Both the position numbers and the translations under genes were made by a program. Shown one piece after another: positions 1-11,444 of a stretch of DNA of 64,000 bases. Within the stretch, counting starts at the first letter, position 1. Each line of letters starts with the position of its first letter. Origin of the DNA: an uncultured Clostridia bacterium (lineage in GTDB: Bacteria; Bacillota; Clostridia; TANB77; CAG-508); the NCBI GenBank assembly GCA_947629555.1, contig CANRED010000003.1:1-64000 (forward strand), read 5' to 3'. The notes below the pieces were generated by a model, which was not told where the DNA came from, made no database searches, and saw only the letters and a program-made list of their open reading frames with translations.

Positions 1-50
1 ATATAGAGTTCATTCCTTAAAAGTAGCCTAATATAAACTTAATCAAAAAA

Positions 51-76
51 GTGTCTAACTTTTTGGGTTCAGTTCA
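51..76. mobile_element. Possible terminal fragment of an IS3/IS150-type insertion sequence
   Basis: gtgtctaactttttgggttcagttca resembles typical IS150-group ends; no transposase ORF in window. Confidence 0.3.
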
Positions 77-238
77 ATTTTGTCCGCCTCTTTTTTTGTT
101 GTATAGGAAAAATCAATGTAAACTGTAGGGAACAATGTTATTCGAATGTATAACATAACATACATAAATCAATGTTGATTTATGTAGAAAAAAGTGATAT
201 AATGCAAAAGTATTTACTTTTAGAAAGGATGAAATTGA

Positions 239-1435
239 ATGAAAAAATTTATATCATTATTAATATCATGCGTATTATTATTTTCATTATCAACGATTGT
301 AAGTGCTACAGAAACAGAACCTACGCAAGAAAATGTTACAATACAACAAGTACAAGAAAAAGAACAAGTAAAGGCAAAAGTAGTAAAAGCAGGAAAAGCT
401 TACGTAAAAGATGAAGCAGAAGGAATACAAAGAACCTTACAAGATGTAACAATACAAATAAAAGAAGGAAAATATAAAGGGCAAAAAGTAGATACTATAT
501 ATGTAATGACCTATGATGTAGATAACAAAATAGTTGGTTACCAATTAAGCAAAGGAAATACTGTAATTGTACAATTAACAGAAGAAGGGGATACAATTCA
601 AGATGCAACAATACAAGAAATTGTAAGACAAAACTACATAATATTAATGGTATTGGTATTTTTTGCAATAATAATAGCAATAGGAAAAAAGCAAGGATTG
701 AAAGCAATATTAGGATTAGTAGTAACGATACTTGCAATATATTTTATAATGATAAAAGGAATATATGCTGGAAGAAATGCTATATGGCTATCAGTTATAA
801 CATCTGTAATAATTATAATACTAACATTTATAATAGTAGCAGGATTAAATAAAAAATCATTAACAGCAGCATTAGGAACATCTGGAGGAGTGATTTCAGC
901 AGGAATTATGGCTGTTATATTTGGATATTTTGCAAAACTTTCAGGTGTTACAGAAGAGGCCTTATTCTTATCTGTAGCATCAAATCAAATAGTATTTAAT
1001 TTTAGAGAGTTATTTTTTGCAGGAATTGTAATATCTGCACTTGGTGCATGTATGGACGTAGGAATGTCTATAGCATCAGCATTAGACGAAATAAAACAAA
1101 AAAATCCAGAAATAACATGGAAAGAATTATTAAAAAGTGGTATGAATATAGGTGGAGACGTTATAGGTACAATGACTAATACACTTATACTTGCTTATGT
1201 AGGAGGAGCACTAACATTAATATTATTATTTATGGCATCAAACATGTCAATTGGAGATATAATTAATAAGGAAACAATAGCAACAGAAGCCGTATCTGCA
1301 TTAGCAGGAAGTATGGGAGTAGTATTTACAGTACCAACAACATCACTAATATATGGACTATTAAATAAAAATAGAACAGTATATGATAAGAAAGCAAAAA
1401 ACATAGTAGAAGGAAAAAGAAGTTTAAAAATATAA
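239..1435 (+). CDS. YibE/F-like multi-pass membrane protein
   Basis: 398 aa ORF with signal peptide and multiple TM helices; YibE/F-like sequence. Confidence 0.8.
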   Translation: MKKFISLLISCVLLFSLSTIVSATETEPTQENVTIQQVQEKEQVKAKVVKAGKAYVKDEAEGIQRTLQDVTIQIKEGKYKGQKVDTIYVMTYDVDNKIVGYQLSKGNTVIVQLTEEGDTIQDATIQEIVRQNYIILMVLVFFAIIIAIGKKQGLKAILGLVVTILAIYFIMIKGIYAGRNAIWLSVITSVIIIILTFIIVAGLNKKSLTAALGTSGGVISAGIMAVIFGYFAKLSGVTEEALFLSVASNQIVFNFRELFFAGIVISALGACMDVGMSIASALDEIKQKNPEITWKELLKSGMNIGGDVIGTMTNTLILAYVGGALTLILLFMASNMSIGDIINKETIATEAVSALAGSMGVVFTVPTTSLIYGLLNKNRTVYDKKAKNIVEGKRSLKI

Positions 1436-1489
1436 AAAATCTCTTGCCAATTAAAATAAAAAGTGTTAAAATATAAAACATATTTTAGA

Positions 1490-1735
1490 AAAACTATAAT
1501 AAAGGACACGGTAAATAAAGTAAAATCTTTAGAGAGCCAAATGTATGCTGAAATTTTGGCAGAATAATAATTTATTTATTATCACCTTTTAGTTGCTTAG
1601 TTGAACTAGCAGTAAATTAAGCCGTAATCTATGCGTTAAATGAGTTTAGAGTGAACTAATAATTAGTTAATTTAGGTGGTACCACGGATAGATTTAAAAT
1701 CTTTCGTCCTATACGGATGGAAGATTTTTATTTTT
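1490..1735 (+). promoter_or_regulatory. T-box leader upstream of ileS
   Basis: T-box core ttaggtggtaccacgga (~1672-1687) followed by terminator-like hairpin, directly upstream of ileS. Confidence 0.88.
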
Positions 1736-1771
1736 CCAATATGCCAGTACAAATATAAAGGAGGAAAAAAT

Positions 1772-4516
1772 ATGTCAGAAGAAAAAGACTACGGAAAAAC
1801 ATTAAACTTGCCAAAAACAGATTTCCCTATGAGAGCAAGTCTACCAGAGAATGAACCTAAAATACAAGAAAAAGTATTTGAAAACGGTTTATATGAAAAA
1901 ATATTAAAGAAAAATGAAGGAAATGAACCTTATGTATTACATGATGGACCTCCTTATGCAAATGGAGAAATACATATAGGACACGCGTTAAATAAGGTAT
2001 TGAAAGATACTGTTGTAAGATATAAAAATTTAAGAGGATATTATACTCCATATATACCAGGATTCGATACACACGGATTACCTACGGAAAAAAGGGCAAT
2101 ACAAGCATTAGGATTAAACCGAGATGAAATAGGAGTATCTAAATTTAGAAATACTTGTCGTGATTTTGCTTTAAGCTTTGTTGAAAAACAAACAGAAGGA
2201 TTTAAAAGACTAGGGGTATTAGGAGATTGGGAGCATCCATATATTACATTGCAACCAGAATTTGAAGCTAGACAAATTGGTGTATTTGGAGAAATGTATA
2301 AAAAAGGTTATATATACAAAGGATTAAAACCAGTATATTGGTGTACAGATTGCGAAACGGCATTAGCAGAAGCAGAAATAGAATATGCAGACCATAAAAC
2401 AACATCAATATTTGTAAAATTTGCAGTTCAAGATTCAAAAGGATTATTTGATAAAGAAAATACATATTTTGTAATTTGGACTACAACACCTTGGACGTTA
2501 CCTGGAAATGTAGGTATAACAATAGGTGGAGAATATGATTATAGTATTGTAAATGTAGGAAAAGAAAAATATATAATAGCATCTGCTTTAGTTGACAGTG
2601 TAATGGCTCAAGCTGGAATACAAGAATATAAAACAGAAAAACAATTTAAAGGGGCAGACTTAGAAGGAATACTTTGTAAACATCCATTTATAGATAGAAC
2701 ATCAAGAGTTGTACTTGGTAGTGATGATACAATATTGGTTGAGTTAGATACAGGTACAGGAGCTGTACATACAGCACCTGGATATGGTAAAGAAGATTAT
2801 CTTTGCGGACTAAAAAATAACTTAGATATAGTTGTAACTGTTGATGGAAAAGGCTTCCAAACTGAAGAAGCAGGAATAGCTGCAGGGTTAAGATATGATA
2901 AATCAAATGATAAAATAATAGAATGGTTAGAAGAAAATAATTATTTATTACATAAACAAGTAATAAATCACTCTTATCCACATTGTTGGAGATGCAAAAA
3001 TCCAATAATATTTAGAGCAACAGATCAATGGTTTGCATCAGTTGAAGGATTTAGAGAGAAAACATTAGAAGAAATCAAAAAAGTAAAATGGATACCAGCA
3101 TGGGGAGAAGATAGAATTACAGCAATGGTAAAAGATAGAGCAGACTGGTGTATATCAAGACAACGTACATGGGGATTACCAATACCAATATTCTATTGCG
3201 AGGAATGTGGAAAAGAATATATAACAGATGAAAGCATAGAAAAAACACAAAAAATATTTAGAGAAAAAGGTTCAAATGCTTGGTATGAAATGACAGTAGA
3301 AGAATTAATGCCAGAAAATGCAAAATGTGAATGTGGACACACACATTTTAAGAAAGAAACAGACATAATGGATGTATGGTTTGATTCAGGTTCAACACAT
3401 GAATCGGTTTTAGCAGAACGTGGTTTACCACCAGCAAATATGTATTTAGAGGGAAATGATCAATATAGAGGATGGTTCCAATCATCAATACTTACATCAG
3501 TTGCAACTAAAGGTGTAGCACCATATAAAGAAGTGTTAACACACGGATTTGTAATAGATGAACATGGAAAGAAAATGTCTAAATCTTCTGGAAATGGTAT
3601 AAGTCCACAAGATATAATAAAAGAATATGGAGCAGATATATTAAGATTATGGGTTCTATCATCAGATTATAAAAATGAAATAAGTTTATCTAAAGATATA
3701 TTAAAACAAATAACTGAAGTATATAGAAAAATAAGAAATACTTGTAGATATATCTTAGGAAACATAAACGATTTTGATGTAAATTCTCCAGTAGCTTATG
3801 AGGATTTAGAAGAAATAGATAAATTTGCATTATTAAAATTAAATGACTTAATAAGAAAAGTAACTCAAGGTTATGATGAATATGAATTCCATACAGTATA
3901 TCACGATATAAATGAATTCTGCGTTGTAGATATGAGTAACTTCTATCTAGATATAATAAAAGATAGATTATATACATCAAAACCAGATTCTACAAAGAGA
4001 AGAGCTGCTCAAACTACAATGTATGAAATATTACAAGCTTTAGTAGTTATGCTTACTCCACTTGTATGCTTTACAGCAGAAGAAATATGGGAATTTATGC
4101 CACATAAAAATAACGAAAATTTTGAAAGTGTAATGCTAGCAAAATGGCCAGAAGTGAACGAAAAATATGATAATAAAGAACTAGAAGAAAAATGGAATAA
4201 AATAGTAGCTTTAAAAGAAGAAGTTGCAAAGAAATTAGAAGAAGCAAGATCAGAAAAAATAATAGGACATTCATTAAATGCAAAGGTAATATTAGTTGCA
4301 GATGGAAAGGAATATGAATTCCTAAAATCAATAGAAAAAGAATTAGTAACTGTATTTATAGTATCAGATTTGGAAATACAACAAGGTGCAAAAGACATAA
4401 AAATAGAAGTTGCCAAAGGTGAAAAATGTGAAAGATGTTGGATGTATTCAACAACAGTAGGAGATGACCCAGAAAATCCAACAATATGCCATAGATGTAG
4501 TGAAAATTTAAAATAA
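1772..4516 (+). CDS. ileS: Isoleucyl-tRNA synthetase
   Basis: HIGH-type motif (GEIHIGHALNK), KMSKSSGNG, C-terminal Zn motif CERCWMY..CHRC; RBS aaggagg. Confidence 0.97.
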   Translation: MSEEKDYGKTLNLPKTDFPMRASLPENEPKIQEKVFENGLYEKILKKNEGNEPYVLHDGPPYANGEIHIGHALNKVLKDTVVRYKNLRGYYTPYIPGFDTHGLPTEKRAIQALGLNRDEIGVSKFRNTCRDFALSFVEKQTEGFKRLGVLGDWEHPYITLQPEFEARQIGVFGEMYKKGYIYKGLKPVYWCTDCETALAEAEIEYADHKTTSIFVKFAVQDSKGLFDKENTYFVIWTTTPWTLPGNVGITIGGEYDYSIVNVGKEKYIIASALVDSVMAQAGIQEYKTEKQFKGADLEGILCKHPFIDRTSRVVLGSDDTILVELDTGTGAVHTAPGYGKEDYLCGLKNNLDIVVTVDGKGFQTEEAGIAAGLRYDKSNDKIIEWLEENNYLLHKQVINHSYPHCWRCKNPIIFRATDQWFASVEGFREKTLEEIKKVKWIPAWGEDRITAMVKDRADWCISRQRTWGLPIPIFYCEECGKEYITDESIEKTQKIFREKGSNAWYEMTVEELMPENAKCECGHTHFKKETDIMDVWFDSGSTHESVLAERGLPPANMYLEGNDQYRGWFQSSILTSVATKGVAPYKEVLTHGFVIDEHGKKMSKSSGNGISPQDIIKEYGADILRLWVLSSDYKNEISLSKDILKQITEVYRKIRNTCRYILGNINDFDVNSPVAYEDLEEIDKFALLKLNDLIRKVTQGYDEYEFHTVYHDINEFCVVDMSNFYLDIIKDRLYTSKPDSTKRRAAQTTMYEILQALVVMLTPLVCFTAEEIWEFMPHKNNENFESVMLAKWPEVNEKYDNKELEEKWNKIVALKEEVAKKLEEARSEKIIGHSLNAKVILVADGKEYEFLKSIEKELVTVFIVSDLEIQQGAKDIKIEVAKGEKCERCWMYSTTVGDDPENPTICHRCSENLK

Positions 4517-4522
4517 AATTCT

Positions 4523-4557
4523 AAAATGGGTCGCTTAATTTAAGCAACCCATTTTTT
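4523..4557 (+). terminator. Rho-independent terminator after ileS
   Basis: aaaatgggtcgcttaatttaagcaacccattttt. Confidence 0.75.
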
Positions 4558-4762
4558 AGTGAATGATGAAGAGTGAATAGTTAATAATGAATAGTACAAA
4601 ATTTGCCAAAGCAAATTTTGATGTAGGGGTCGGCGTCCCGACGACCTGTGTGGCAAAGCCACTTTTGTTCTAAAAAAATTAAAAATATTGTTTTAAAAAA
4701 ATAATATTAGTAGTATAATAATAATAATAAATTTGTCTAATATTGATGAAATAGGTGATAAA

Positions 4763-5692
4763 ATGAAAGAAAATGAGTTCTATATGATGGAAGTATATAA
4801 GTCTAAAACTAATTTTAAAAATATTATATTTTTAATTTTTTTATTAGTAGTAATTATTGTAAGTGCATATTTAGGAATCAGATACGCAAAAAAACAACAG
4901 AATTCACAAAGTACACCTATTCAGAATAGTGATAATAGCGATAATGATGAAATTATAACAGATGATAATAACAACTCTATAGTGCAGGAAGAATTGCCAA
5001 AAAATAGAATACCAATAGTTACAGAGGAAGCTAAAGAGAATGTAAAGAAAATATATTCTTCAACTTCTGATGCAAAAAGAGTTTTTTTAACATTTGATGA
5101 TGGACCTTCTAGTAATATAACTCCATTAATATTAGATGTACTAAAACAAAATGATATTAAAGCAACATTTTTTACATTGGGAAGTAGAGTAATACAAAAT
5201 CCACAAATAGTAAAAAGAGCCTATGAAGAAGGACATTATATTGCAAATCACGGATATACACATGTATATTCTACAATATATGCAAGTGAGGAAAGTTTAT
5301 TAGATGAGTATAATCGAACAGAAGAAGCAATAAGAAATGCTATTGAAGTGCCAGAATATTCATCACATTTATTTAGATTTCCAGGAGGATCAGTAGGTGG
5401 ACAATATAATTCTGTAAAGAAAGTATATACGAAAGTATTGGATGAAAATGATATTTTATATGTTGATTGGAATTGTTTAAACGAAGATTCAACAGGTAAA
5501 CGTACCAAAGAGCAACTAGTACAATATATAAAAGATACATCAAAAAATAAGAATAGTGTTGTAGTATTAATGCATGATGCAGGAGATAAAGTATTAACTT
5601 ACGAAACATTACAAGAAGTAATAGATTATTTTAGAGCGAATGAATATACATTTTATAACTTTTATGACATAATAGATTATGAATTAAAGTAA
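4763..5692 (+). CDS. Polysaccharide deacetylase (NodB domain), membrane-anchored
   Basis: FLTFDDGPSSNITPLILDVL, N-terminal TM helix. Confidence 0.92.
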   Translation: MKENEFYMMEVYKSKTNFKNIIFLIFLLVVIIVSAYLGIRYAKKQQNSQSTPIQNSDNSDNDEIITDDNNNSIVQEELPKNRIPIVTEEAKENVKKIYSSTSDAKRVFLTFDDGPSSNITPLILDVLKQNDIKATFFTLGSRVIQNPQIVKRAYEEGHYIANHGYTHVYSTIYASEESLLDEYNRTEEAIRNAIEVPEYSSHLFRFPGGSVGGQYNSVKKVYTKVLDENDILYVDWNCLNEDSTGKRTKEQLVQYIKDTSKNKNSVVVLMHDAGDKVLTYETLQEVIDYFRANEYTFYNFYDIIDYELK

Positions 5693-5729
5693 ATGCAATT
5701 ATAAATGAAAAATATGAAAGGATATATTT

Positions 5730-7697
5730 ATGGAAAAAATTAAGAAAATTAGTAAATCGATATTTTTTATATTAATAGTAATTTATGAAGAAATAATTTT
5801 TTCAGCATTTGTTTTTAAACATGTTTCTTCATCAGTAGCTTTTATCATATTATTTTCAATTCCTATAGGAGTGTTACTTGATTTGTTAACAAGCTTTTTT
5901 AAAGAAAAGGGAAACAAAATTGTATCTTATATAATTACTATAATTATTTGCATACTTTTTAGTGCACATTTTATTTACAACAAAATATATCAATCTATAA
6001 TATCTATATATTCATTTGCAAATGGTAAACAAGTTTTTCAATTTTATCAAACAATATTAGAAGTAATAAAGAATAATTTTTTAATAATATTCCTTTTCAT
6101 GTTACCTATAATATTACTAATTATATTACATAAATGCCAAAAAATAAATTTTGATAAAAACAATTGGAAAGAAAAAATTATAAAATTAATAGTATTAATA
6201 GTAATACAAGTAGTTGCTACTTTATCAGTAAGCATAGGCAAACAAGAGGGACTTTATTCAAATAAAAATCTATATTATAATTCAAGTTCGTTATTAATGA
6301 CAGCAAGAAGATTCGGAATATGTACAACTATGAGACTAGACCTAAAGAGATTAATATTTAAAAGTAATGAAGATGAGGCGATTGCAGTAATAAATCAAAT
6401 TATAGAGCAGCCAGAAGAATTAAAAGAAAAAAATAATGAAATTGAATACAATAAATTAGAAATAGATTTTGATGAATTAGAGAAAAATGAACAGAATTCT
6501 AATATTTCGGCAATACATAAATATATGGCAGTTCAAACTCCTAGTAAAAAGAACGAATATACCGGAATATTTAAAGGAAAAAATTTAATAGTTATAGTGG
6601 CAGAATCATTTTCAAATATAGGTATAAGAGAAGATACTACGCCAACATTATATAAATTATCTAAAGAAGGGTTTGAATTTAAAAATTTCTATACTCCATT
6701 ATTTCCAGTAAGTACAGCAGATGGAGAATATATAACAGACACATCTTTAATTCCTAAAGAGGGAGTTTGGAGTATGACTGCAATAAGAAATAATTATATG
6801 CCATATTCTTATGCAAATGTTTTTGAAAAACTTGGATATAGTAGTAATGCATATCATAATCACACAGCAAGTTATTATGACAGAGATAAGTACATAAATG
6901 CAATGGGATATGATTCATATTTAGCTACTTACACAGGACTAGAAAAAAGAATGAATTGTACAAGATGGCCTAACAGTGATTTAGAAATGGTACAAGTAAC
7001 TACAGAAGATTATATGAATAATGACAAATTTGTTGCTTATTATATGACAGTTAGTGGCCATTTAAATTATACAACTGATGGAAATTATATAGCATATAAA
7101 AACTGGGATTTAGTAAAAGATTTACCATATTCACATAGAGCAAAAGCATATTTAGCAACACAAATTGAATTAGATAGAGCAGTAGAGCAATTAATAAAAA
7201 GTTTAGAGGAAAAAGGAAAACTGGAGGATACTGTAATTGTAATTAGTGGAGATCATTATCCTTATGGACTAGAATTAGATGAAATAAACGAAATATCTAC
7301 TTATGAAAGAGATAATACATTTGAAAAATACAATATGCCATTAATAATTTGGAGTGCATCAATGGAAGAACCTGTAGTAGTAGAAAAAATTGGAAGCAGT
7401 CTAGATGTATTACCTACAGTTTTAAATTTATTTGGAGTGGAATATGACTCAAGGTTACTAATGGGAAGGGATATATTATCAGATAGTGATCCACTAGTAA
7501 TTTTTTCAGACAGAAGTTTTATTACAGACAAAGGTAAATATAATGCAATAACAGGAGAGTTCATAAATTCAACTGATACACCTGTTGATGCAGACTATAT
7601 AGACAGAATTAGAAAAATAATAGAAGCAAAATTTCAAATATCAAAATTAATATTAGAAAGAGATTATTATAGGATAATTAAAGATTATATTGACTAA
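5730..7697 (+). CDS. LTA synthase-like sulfatase-family membrane protein
   Basis: N-terminal TM helices; NLIVIVAESFSN and ISGDHYPYG sulfatase-type motifs. Confidence 0.88.
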   Translation: MEKIKKISKSIFFILIVIYEEIIFSAFVFKHVSSSVAFIILFSIPIGVLLDLLTSFFKEKGNKIVSYIITIIICILFSAHFIYNKIYQSIISIYSFANGKQVFQFYQTILEVIKNNFLIIFLFMLPIILLIILHKCQKINFDKNNWKEKIIKLIVLIVIQVVATLSVSIGKQEGLYSNKNLYYNSSSLLMTARRFGICTTMRLDLKRLIFKSNEDEAIAVINQIIEQPEELKEKNNEIEYNKLEIDFDELEKNEQNSNISAIHKYMAVQTPSKKNEYTGIFKGKNLIVIVAESFSNIGIREDTTPTLYKLSKEGFEFKNFYTPLFPVSTADGEYITDTSLIPKEGVWSMTAIRNNYMPYSYANVFEKLGYSSNAYHNHTASYYDRDKYINAMGYDSYLATYTGLEKRMNCTRWPNSDLEMVQVTTEDYMNNDKFVAYYMTVSGHLNYTTDGNYIAYKNWDLVKDLPYSHRAKAYLATQIELDRAVEQLIKSLEEKGKLEDTVIVISGDHYPYGLELDEINEISTYERDNTFEKYNMPLIIWSASMEEPVVVEKIGSSLDVLPTVLNLFGVEYDSRLLMGRDILSDSDPLVIFSDRSFITDKGKYNAITGEFINSTDTPVDADYIDRIRKIIEAKFQISKLILERDYYRIIKDYID

Positions 7698-7853
7698 ATA
7701 TAAAAAAATATATATTATGTTGAAAAAACATAAATAATAGTATATAATTATACTGCTATTTTATTACAACAATATTATATATTTATTACAATTATGTTAA
7801 GGGTATTGACATATCTTATTTATAGAATAAAATATATAGCAAAGAGGTTATAT

Positions 7854-8415
7854 ATGAGGATTATAAGCGGAAGTGCCAGAGGAACAAAACTATTAACTTT
7901 ATCTGGAGAAAATACAAGACCAACATTAGATAGAGTTAAAGAACCTTTATTTAGTATCATACAAAATAAAATATTAGATGCACATGTTTTAGATTTGTTT
8001 TCTGGAAGTCGGTGCATTAGGATTAGAAGCTTTAAGTAGAGGAGCAAAAGAAGCAATACTTTGTGATAATAATATTAATGCTATAGATATAATTAATCAA
8101 AATATAAAAAAAACAAAGATGCAAGACAAAGTAATTGTAATGAAAGATGATTATACAAATTGTTTAAATAGACTAAAAAATAAAAACATAAAATTTGATA
8201 TAATATTTTTAGACCCACCATATAAGGCAGACTTTGCAGTTAAGGCCTTAATACAAATACTTAAATTAGATTTAATGCAAGATGATGGAATAGTTGTTAT
8301 AGAAACAGATGAAGAAGAAAGGGAATTAAAAGAATTAGAACAAATAGATATATGTATAAATAACATAAGAAAATATGGTAGAGTAAAGCTTATGTTTTTA
8401 AGTCGAAAGGGGTAA
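7854..8415 (+). CDS. rsmD: 16S rRNA (guanine966-N2)-methyltransferase RsmD; needs +1 frameshift at CGG 8010-8012
   Basis: MRIISGSARGTKL...VLDLFSGS|GALGLEALSRGAKEA...FLDPPYKADF; two ORFs joined by skipping C at 8010. Confidence 0.9.
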
Positions 8416-8419
8416 AACA

Positions 8420-8911
8420 ATGGAAATATTTACATTATTAGAAACTTTAGAGGATATACTAGAAAGGAGTCGAGCAGTACCATTTTCTAGTAAAGGTATT
8501 GTTGATAAAGAAGAAATATTAGAAATAATAAAAGAGATAAGATTAAAACTACCTGACGAATTAAAACAAGCAAAATGGGTAAAAGAAGAAAGAGTAAGAA
8601 TATTAGAAGAAGCTCAAAAAGAAGCTGATGATATTGTTAAAGAAGCAGAAAATAGAATAATAGCAATGATAGATGAGCATGAAATAACAAGAAAAGCTTA
8701 TGAACAAAAAGCCCAAATAATAGAAACAGCTAATGAGATGGCAAGAGAAATAAATAGAGGAACAAAAGAATATGCGGATGATATATTAGAAACAGTTGAA
8801 GAAAGAATAAGAGAAGTACAAGAAACATTAGCTAAAGCTGTTTCAGAAACAGATATAATATTAGAAGAAACACAAAAAAAGATAAAAAAAGATAGAAATG
8901 AGTTAAAATAA
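8420..8911 (+). CDS. Coiled-coil protein resembling ATPase subunit H/E-like proteins
   Basis: 163 aa, highly charged helical sequence. Confidence 0.6.
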   Translation: MEIFTLLETLEDILERSRAVPFSSKGIVDKEEILEIIKEIRLKLPDELKQAKWVKEERVRILEEAQKEADDIVKEAENRIIAMIDEHEITRKAYEQKAQIIETANEMAREINRGTKEYADDILETVEERIREVQETLAKAVSETDIILEETQKKIKKDRNELK

Positions 8912-9056
8912 CTATCTGGAAGTCAGGAATTTGGAAGTCAAAAAAATCAAATATGATTTCCAAATTCCTATTTTTTTGAATTAACAAATATATTGCAAAC
9001 TGTAGGGGTCGATGCCCACATCAACCCGTATATGAATCTCTAAAAAATACCCACAA

Positions 9057-11414
9057 ATGAAAGGAATGATACATAAGATGTCAAGAAAAAGAAGCAAAAA
9101 GAAAAATAAAGTAGCTAGTATAGATATAGAAGTTATTGTTCTTATAATTTCAAGTATAATTTCAGCAATATTAATATATGGAAATCAAGGAAATATAGGT
9201 CAAACTTTAAATAATGTTTTAGGAGGAATTATAGGATGGATAAAATATCTTGTTCCAATAGCATTATTTTTAATGGCTATTTATCTTGTATGCGAAGATA
9301 AAGAGTATATGACAAAAAAATTCTTTCAAACTATATTAATATTAACATGCATTGCTGTTATTATGACGATAATTCAAATTCCAAATGAAAGTCTAAAAAA
9401 TGGAGAATACTGGAACGTAGTGGCAAATGGATATACATTAGGAACACAAAATAAAGGTGGCGGAGCTTATGGAACAATGATAGCCGCTCCATTAGTAAGA
9501 TTAATAGGAATACCATGTACAATAATATTAATTATAGGAATAGGTTTAACAATGGCTGTTTTCATTTTAGGATTAAAACCATCAGAAATATTAGCAGATG
9601 CAGTAGAAAAAACTAAAGAAAATAGACAAAAAGATAAAGAGATTAAAGATGCTGAAAATCAAGCAAAAAAAGAAAGAAAATTATTGAAAACCCATTTACC
9701 ACCAGAAGATATATTAGATAATCAAATAACAATAAATATGAATGATTTTAAAGAAAAAAGGAAAAAATACGAGCATGGTCCAGATGATATAAATACAATT
9801 GGTGTTGAAAGCAAAAAACAAAATATTGAAGAAAATTTCTTTAAACAAGAGCAAGAAGTAAAAGAAGATAAAACAAAGGAAGTATTAGTTTTAGAGCATA
9901 CTTTAACAGTAGAAGATGAAAATTATGAGTTTCCACCATTAGATTTAATGCAAGAAGGAGAAATAAAAAATACTACTGAAAAAAAATCTTTAACAGATAC
10001 AGCAGCAAAATTAAACAAAACACTATATAGTTTTGGTGTATCTGCAAAAGTAGAAAAAGTATCAGTTGGTCCTGCAATAACTAGATATGAGTTAAAACCA
10101 GCAGAAGGGGTAAGAGTTAGTAAAATTGCAAACTTAGCAGATGATATTGCTTTAAATTTAGCAGCTGAAAGCATAAGAATAGAAGCACCTATACCTGGAA
10201 AACAAGCTGTTGGAATAGAAATACCAAATAAAGAAAAACAAGTTGTACATTTAAGAGATATAATAGATACAGAAAAATTTGCAGATGAAAAGTCTAAATT
10301 AGCATTTGCATTAGGAAAAGATGTAAGTGGTGAAGAAATAGTAACAGATATTGCAAAAATGCCACACGTGTTAATTGCTGGTTCTACAGGATCTGGAAAG
10401 AGTGTATGTATAAACACATTAATAACAAGTATCATATATAAGGCTAAACCAAGTGAAGTAAAACTTGTTATGGTAGATCCAAAAGTAGTTGAATTATCTG
10501 TATATAATGGTATACCACATTTGTTAATACCAGTGGTAACAGACCCTAAAAAAGCAGCAGGAGCACTAGCATGGGCAGTACAAGAAATGGTAAATAGATA
10601 TAAATTGTTTGCAGATAAAAGTGTTAGAGATATAAAAGGATATAACGAAGCATTAGAAAAAGAAGGTGGTGGAGAAAAACTACCACAAATAGTAATAATA
10701 ATAGATGAGTTAGCAGATTTAATGATGGTTGCAGCAAAAGATGTTGAAGATGCAATTTGTAGACTTGCACAAATGGCAAGGGCTGCAGGAATGCATCTAG
10801 TAATAGCAACGCAAAGACCATCAGTAGATGTAATAACAGGTATAATAAAAGCAAATATCCCATCAAGAATAGCTTTTGCTGTATCATCACAAGTAGATTC
10901 GAGAACTATATTAGATTCAGTTGGAGCAGAAAAATTATTAGGAAAAGGAGATATGTTATTCTATCCAATAGGAGCATCAAAACCTACTAGAATTCAAGGA
11001 GCTTTTATTTCAGATAAAGAAGTAGAAAAAATAGTAGAGTTTCTAAAGTCAAACGGAGAAGCAATATATAGTGATGATATATTAGAAAAAATAGAAAAGG
11101 CAAATAGCACAGATAAGGAATTAGACGAAGCAGATGAAGATGATGAAACAGATCCATTTTTAATGGATGCAATAGATTTAGTTGTAGAAACAAAACAAGC
11201 ATCTACATCATTTATACAAAGAAGATTTAAAGTTGGATATGCAAGAGCAGGAAGAATAATGGATCAAATGGAACAAAGAGGAATAATATCAGGATATCAA
11301 GGAAGTAAACCAAGAGAAGTTTTGGTAACAAAAGAGCAATTAGCTGAGTTAAAAATGGCAAAACCGATAGAACCTTCAGTGGAACAAACGACCGAGACAG
11401 ATACTAATGCATAA
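9057..11414 (+). CDS. FtsK/SpoIIIE family DNA translocase
   Basis: TM N-terminus, Walker A AGSTGSGKSVCIN, IDELADLMM, C-terminal gamma winged-helix domain. Confidence 0.96.
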   Translation: MKGMIHKMSRKRSKKKNKVASIDIEVIVLIISSIISAILIYGNQGNIGQTLNNVLGGIIGWIKYLVPIALFLMAIYLVCEDKEYMTKKFFQTILILTCIAVIMTIIQIPNESLKNGEYWNVVANGYTLGTQNKGGGAYGTMIAAPLVRLIGIPCTIILIIGIGLTMAVFILGLKPSEILADAVEKTKENRQKDKEIKDAENQAKKERKLLKTHLPPEDILDNQITINMNDFKEKRKKYEHGPDDINTIGVESKKQNIEENFFKQEQEVKEDKTKEVLVLEHTLTVEDENYEFPPLDLMQEGEIKNTTEKKSLTDTAAKLNKTLYSFGVSAKVEKVSVGPAITRYELKPAEGVRVSKIANLADDIALNLAAESIRIEAPIPGKQAVGIEIPNKEKQVVHLRDIIDTEKFADEKSKLAFALGKDVSGEEIVTDIAKMPHVLIAGSTGSGKSVCINTLITSIIYKAKPSEVKLVMVDPKVVELSVYNGIPHLLIPVVTDPKKAAGALAWAVQEMVNRYKLFADKSVRDIKGYNEALEKEGGGEKLPQIVIIIDELADLMMVAAKDVEDAICRLAQMARAAGMHLVIATQRPSVDVITGIIKANIPSRIAFAVSSQVDSRTILDSVGAEKLLGKGDMLFYPIGASKPTRIQGAFISDKEVEKIVEFLKSNGEAIYSDDILEKIEKANSTDKELDEADEDDETDPFLMDAIDLVVETKQASTSFIQRRFKVGYARAGRIMDQMEQRGIISGYQGSKPREVLVTKEQLAELKMAKPIEPSVEQTTETDTNA

Positions 11415-11444
11415 ATTAATAATTACATAGGAAAGGAACAAAAG

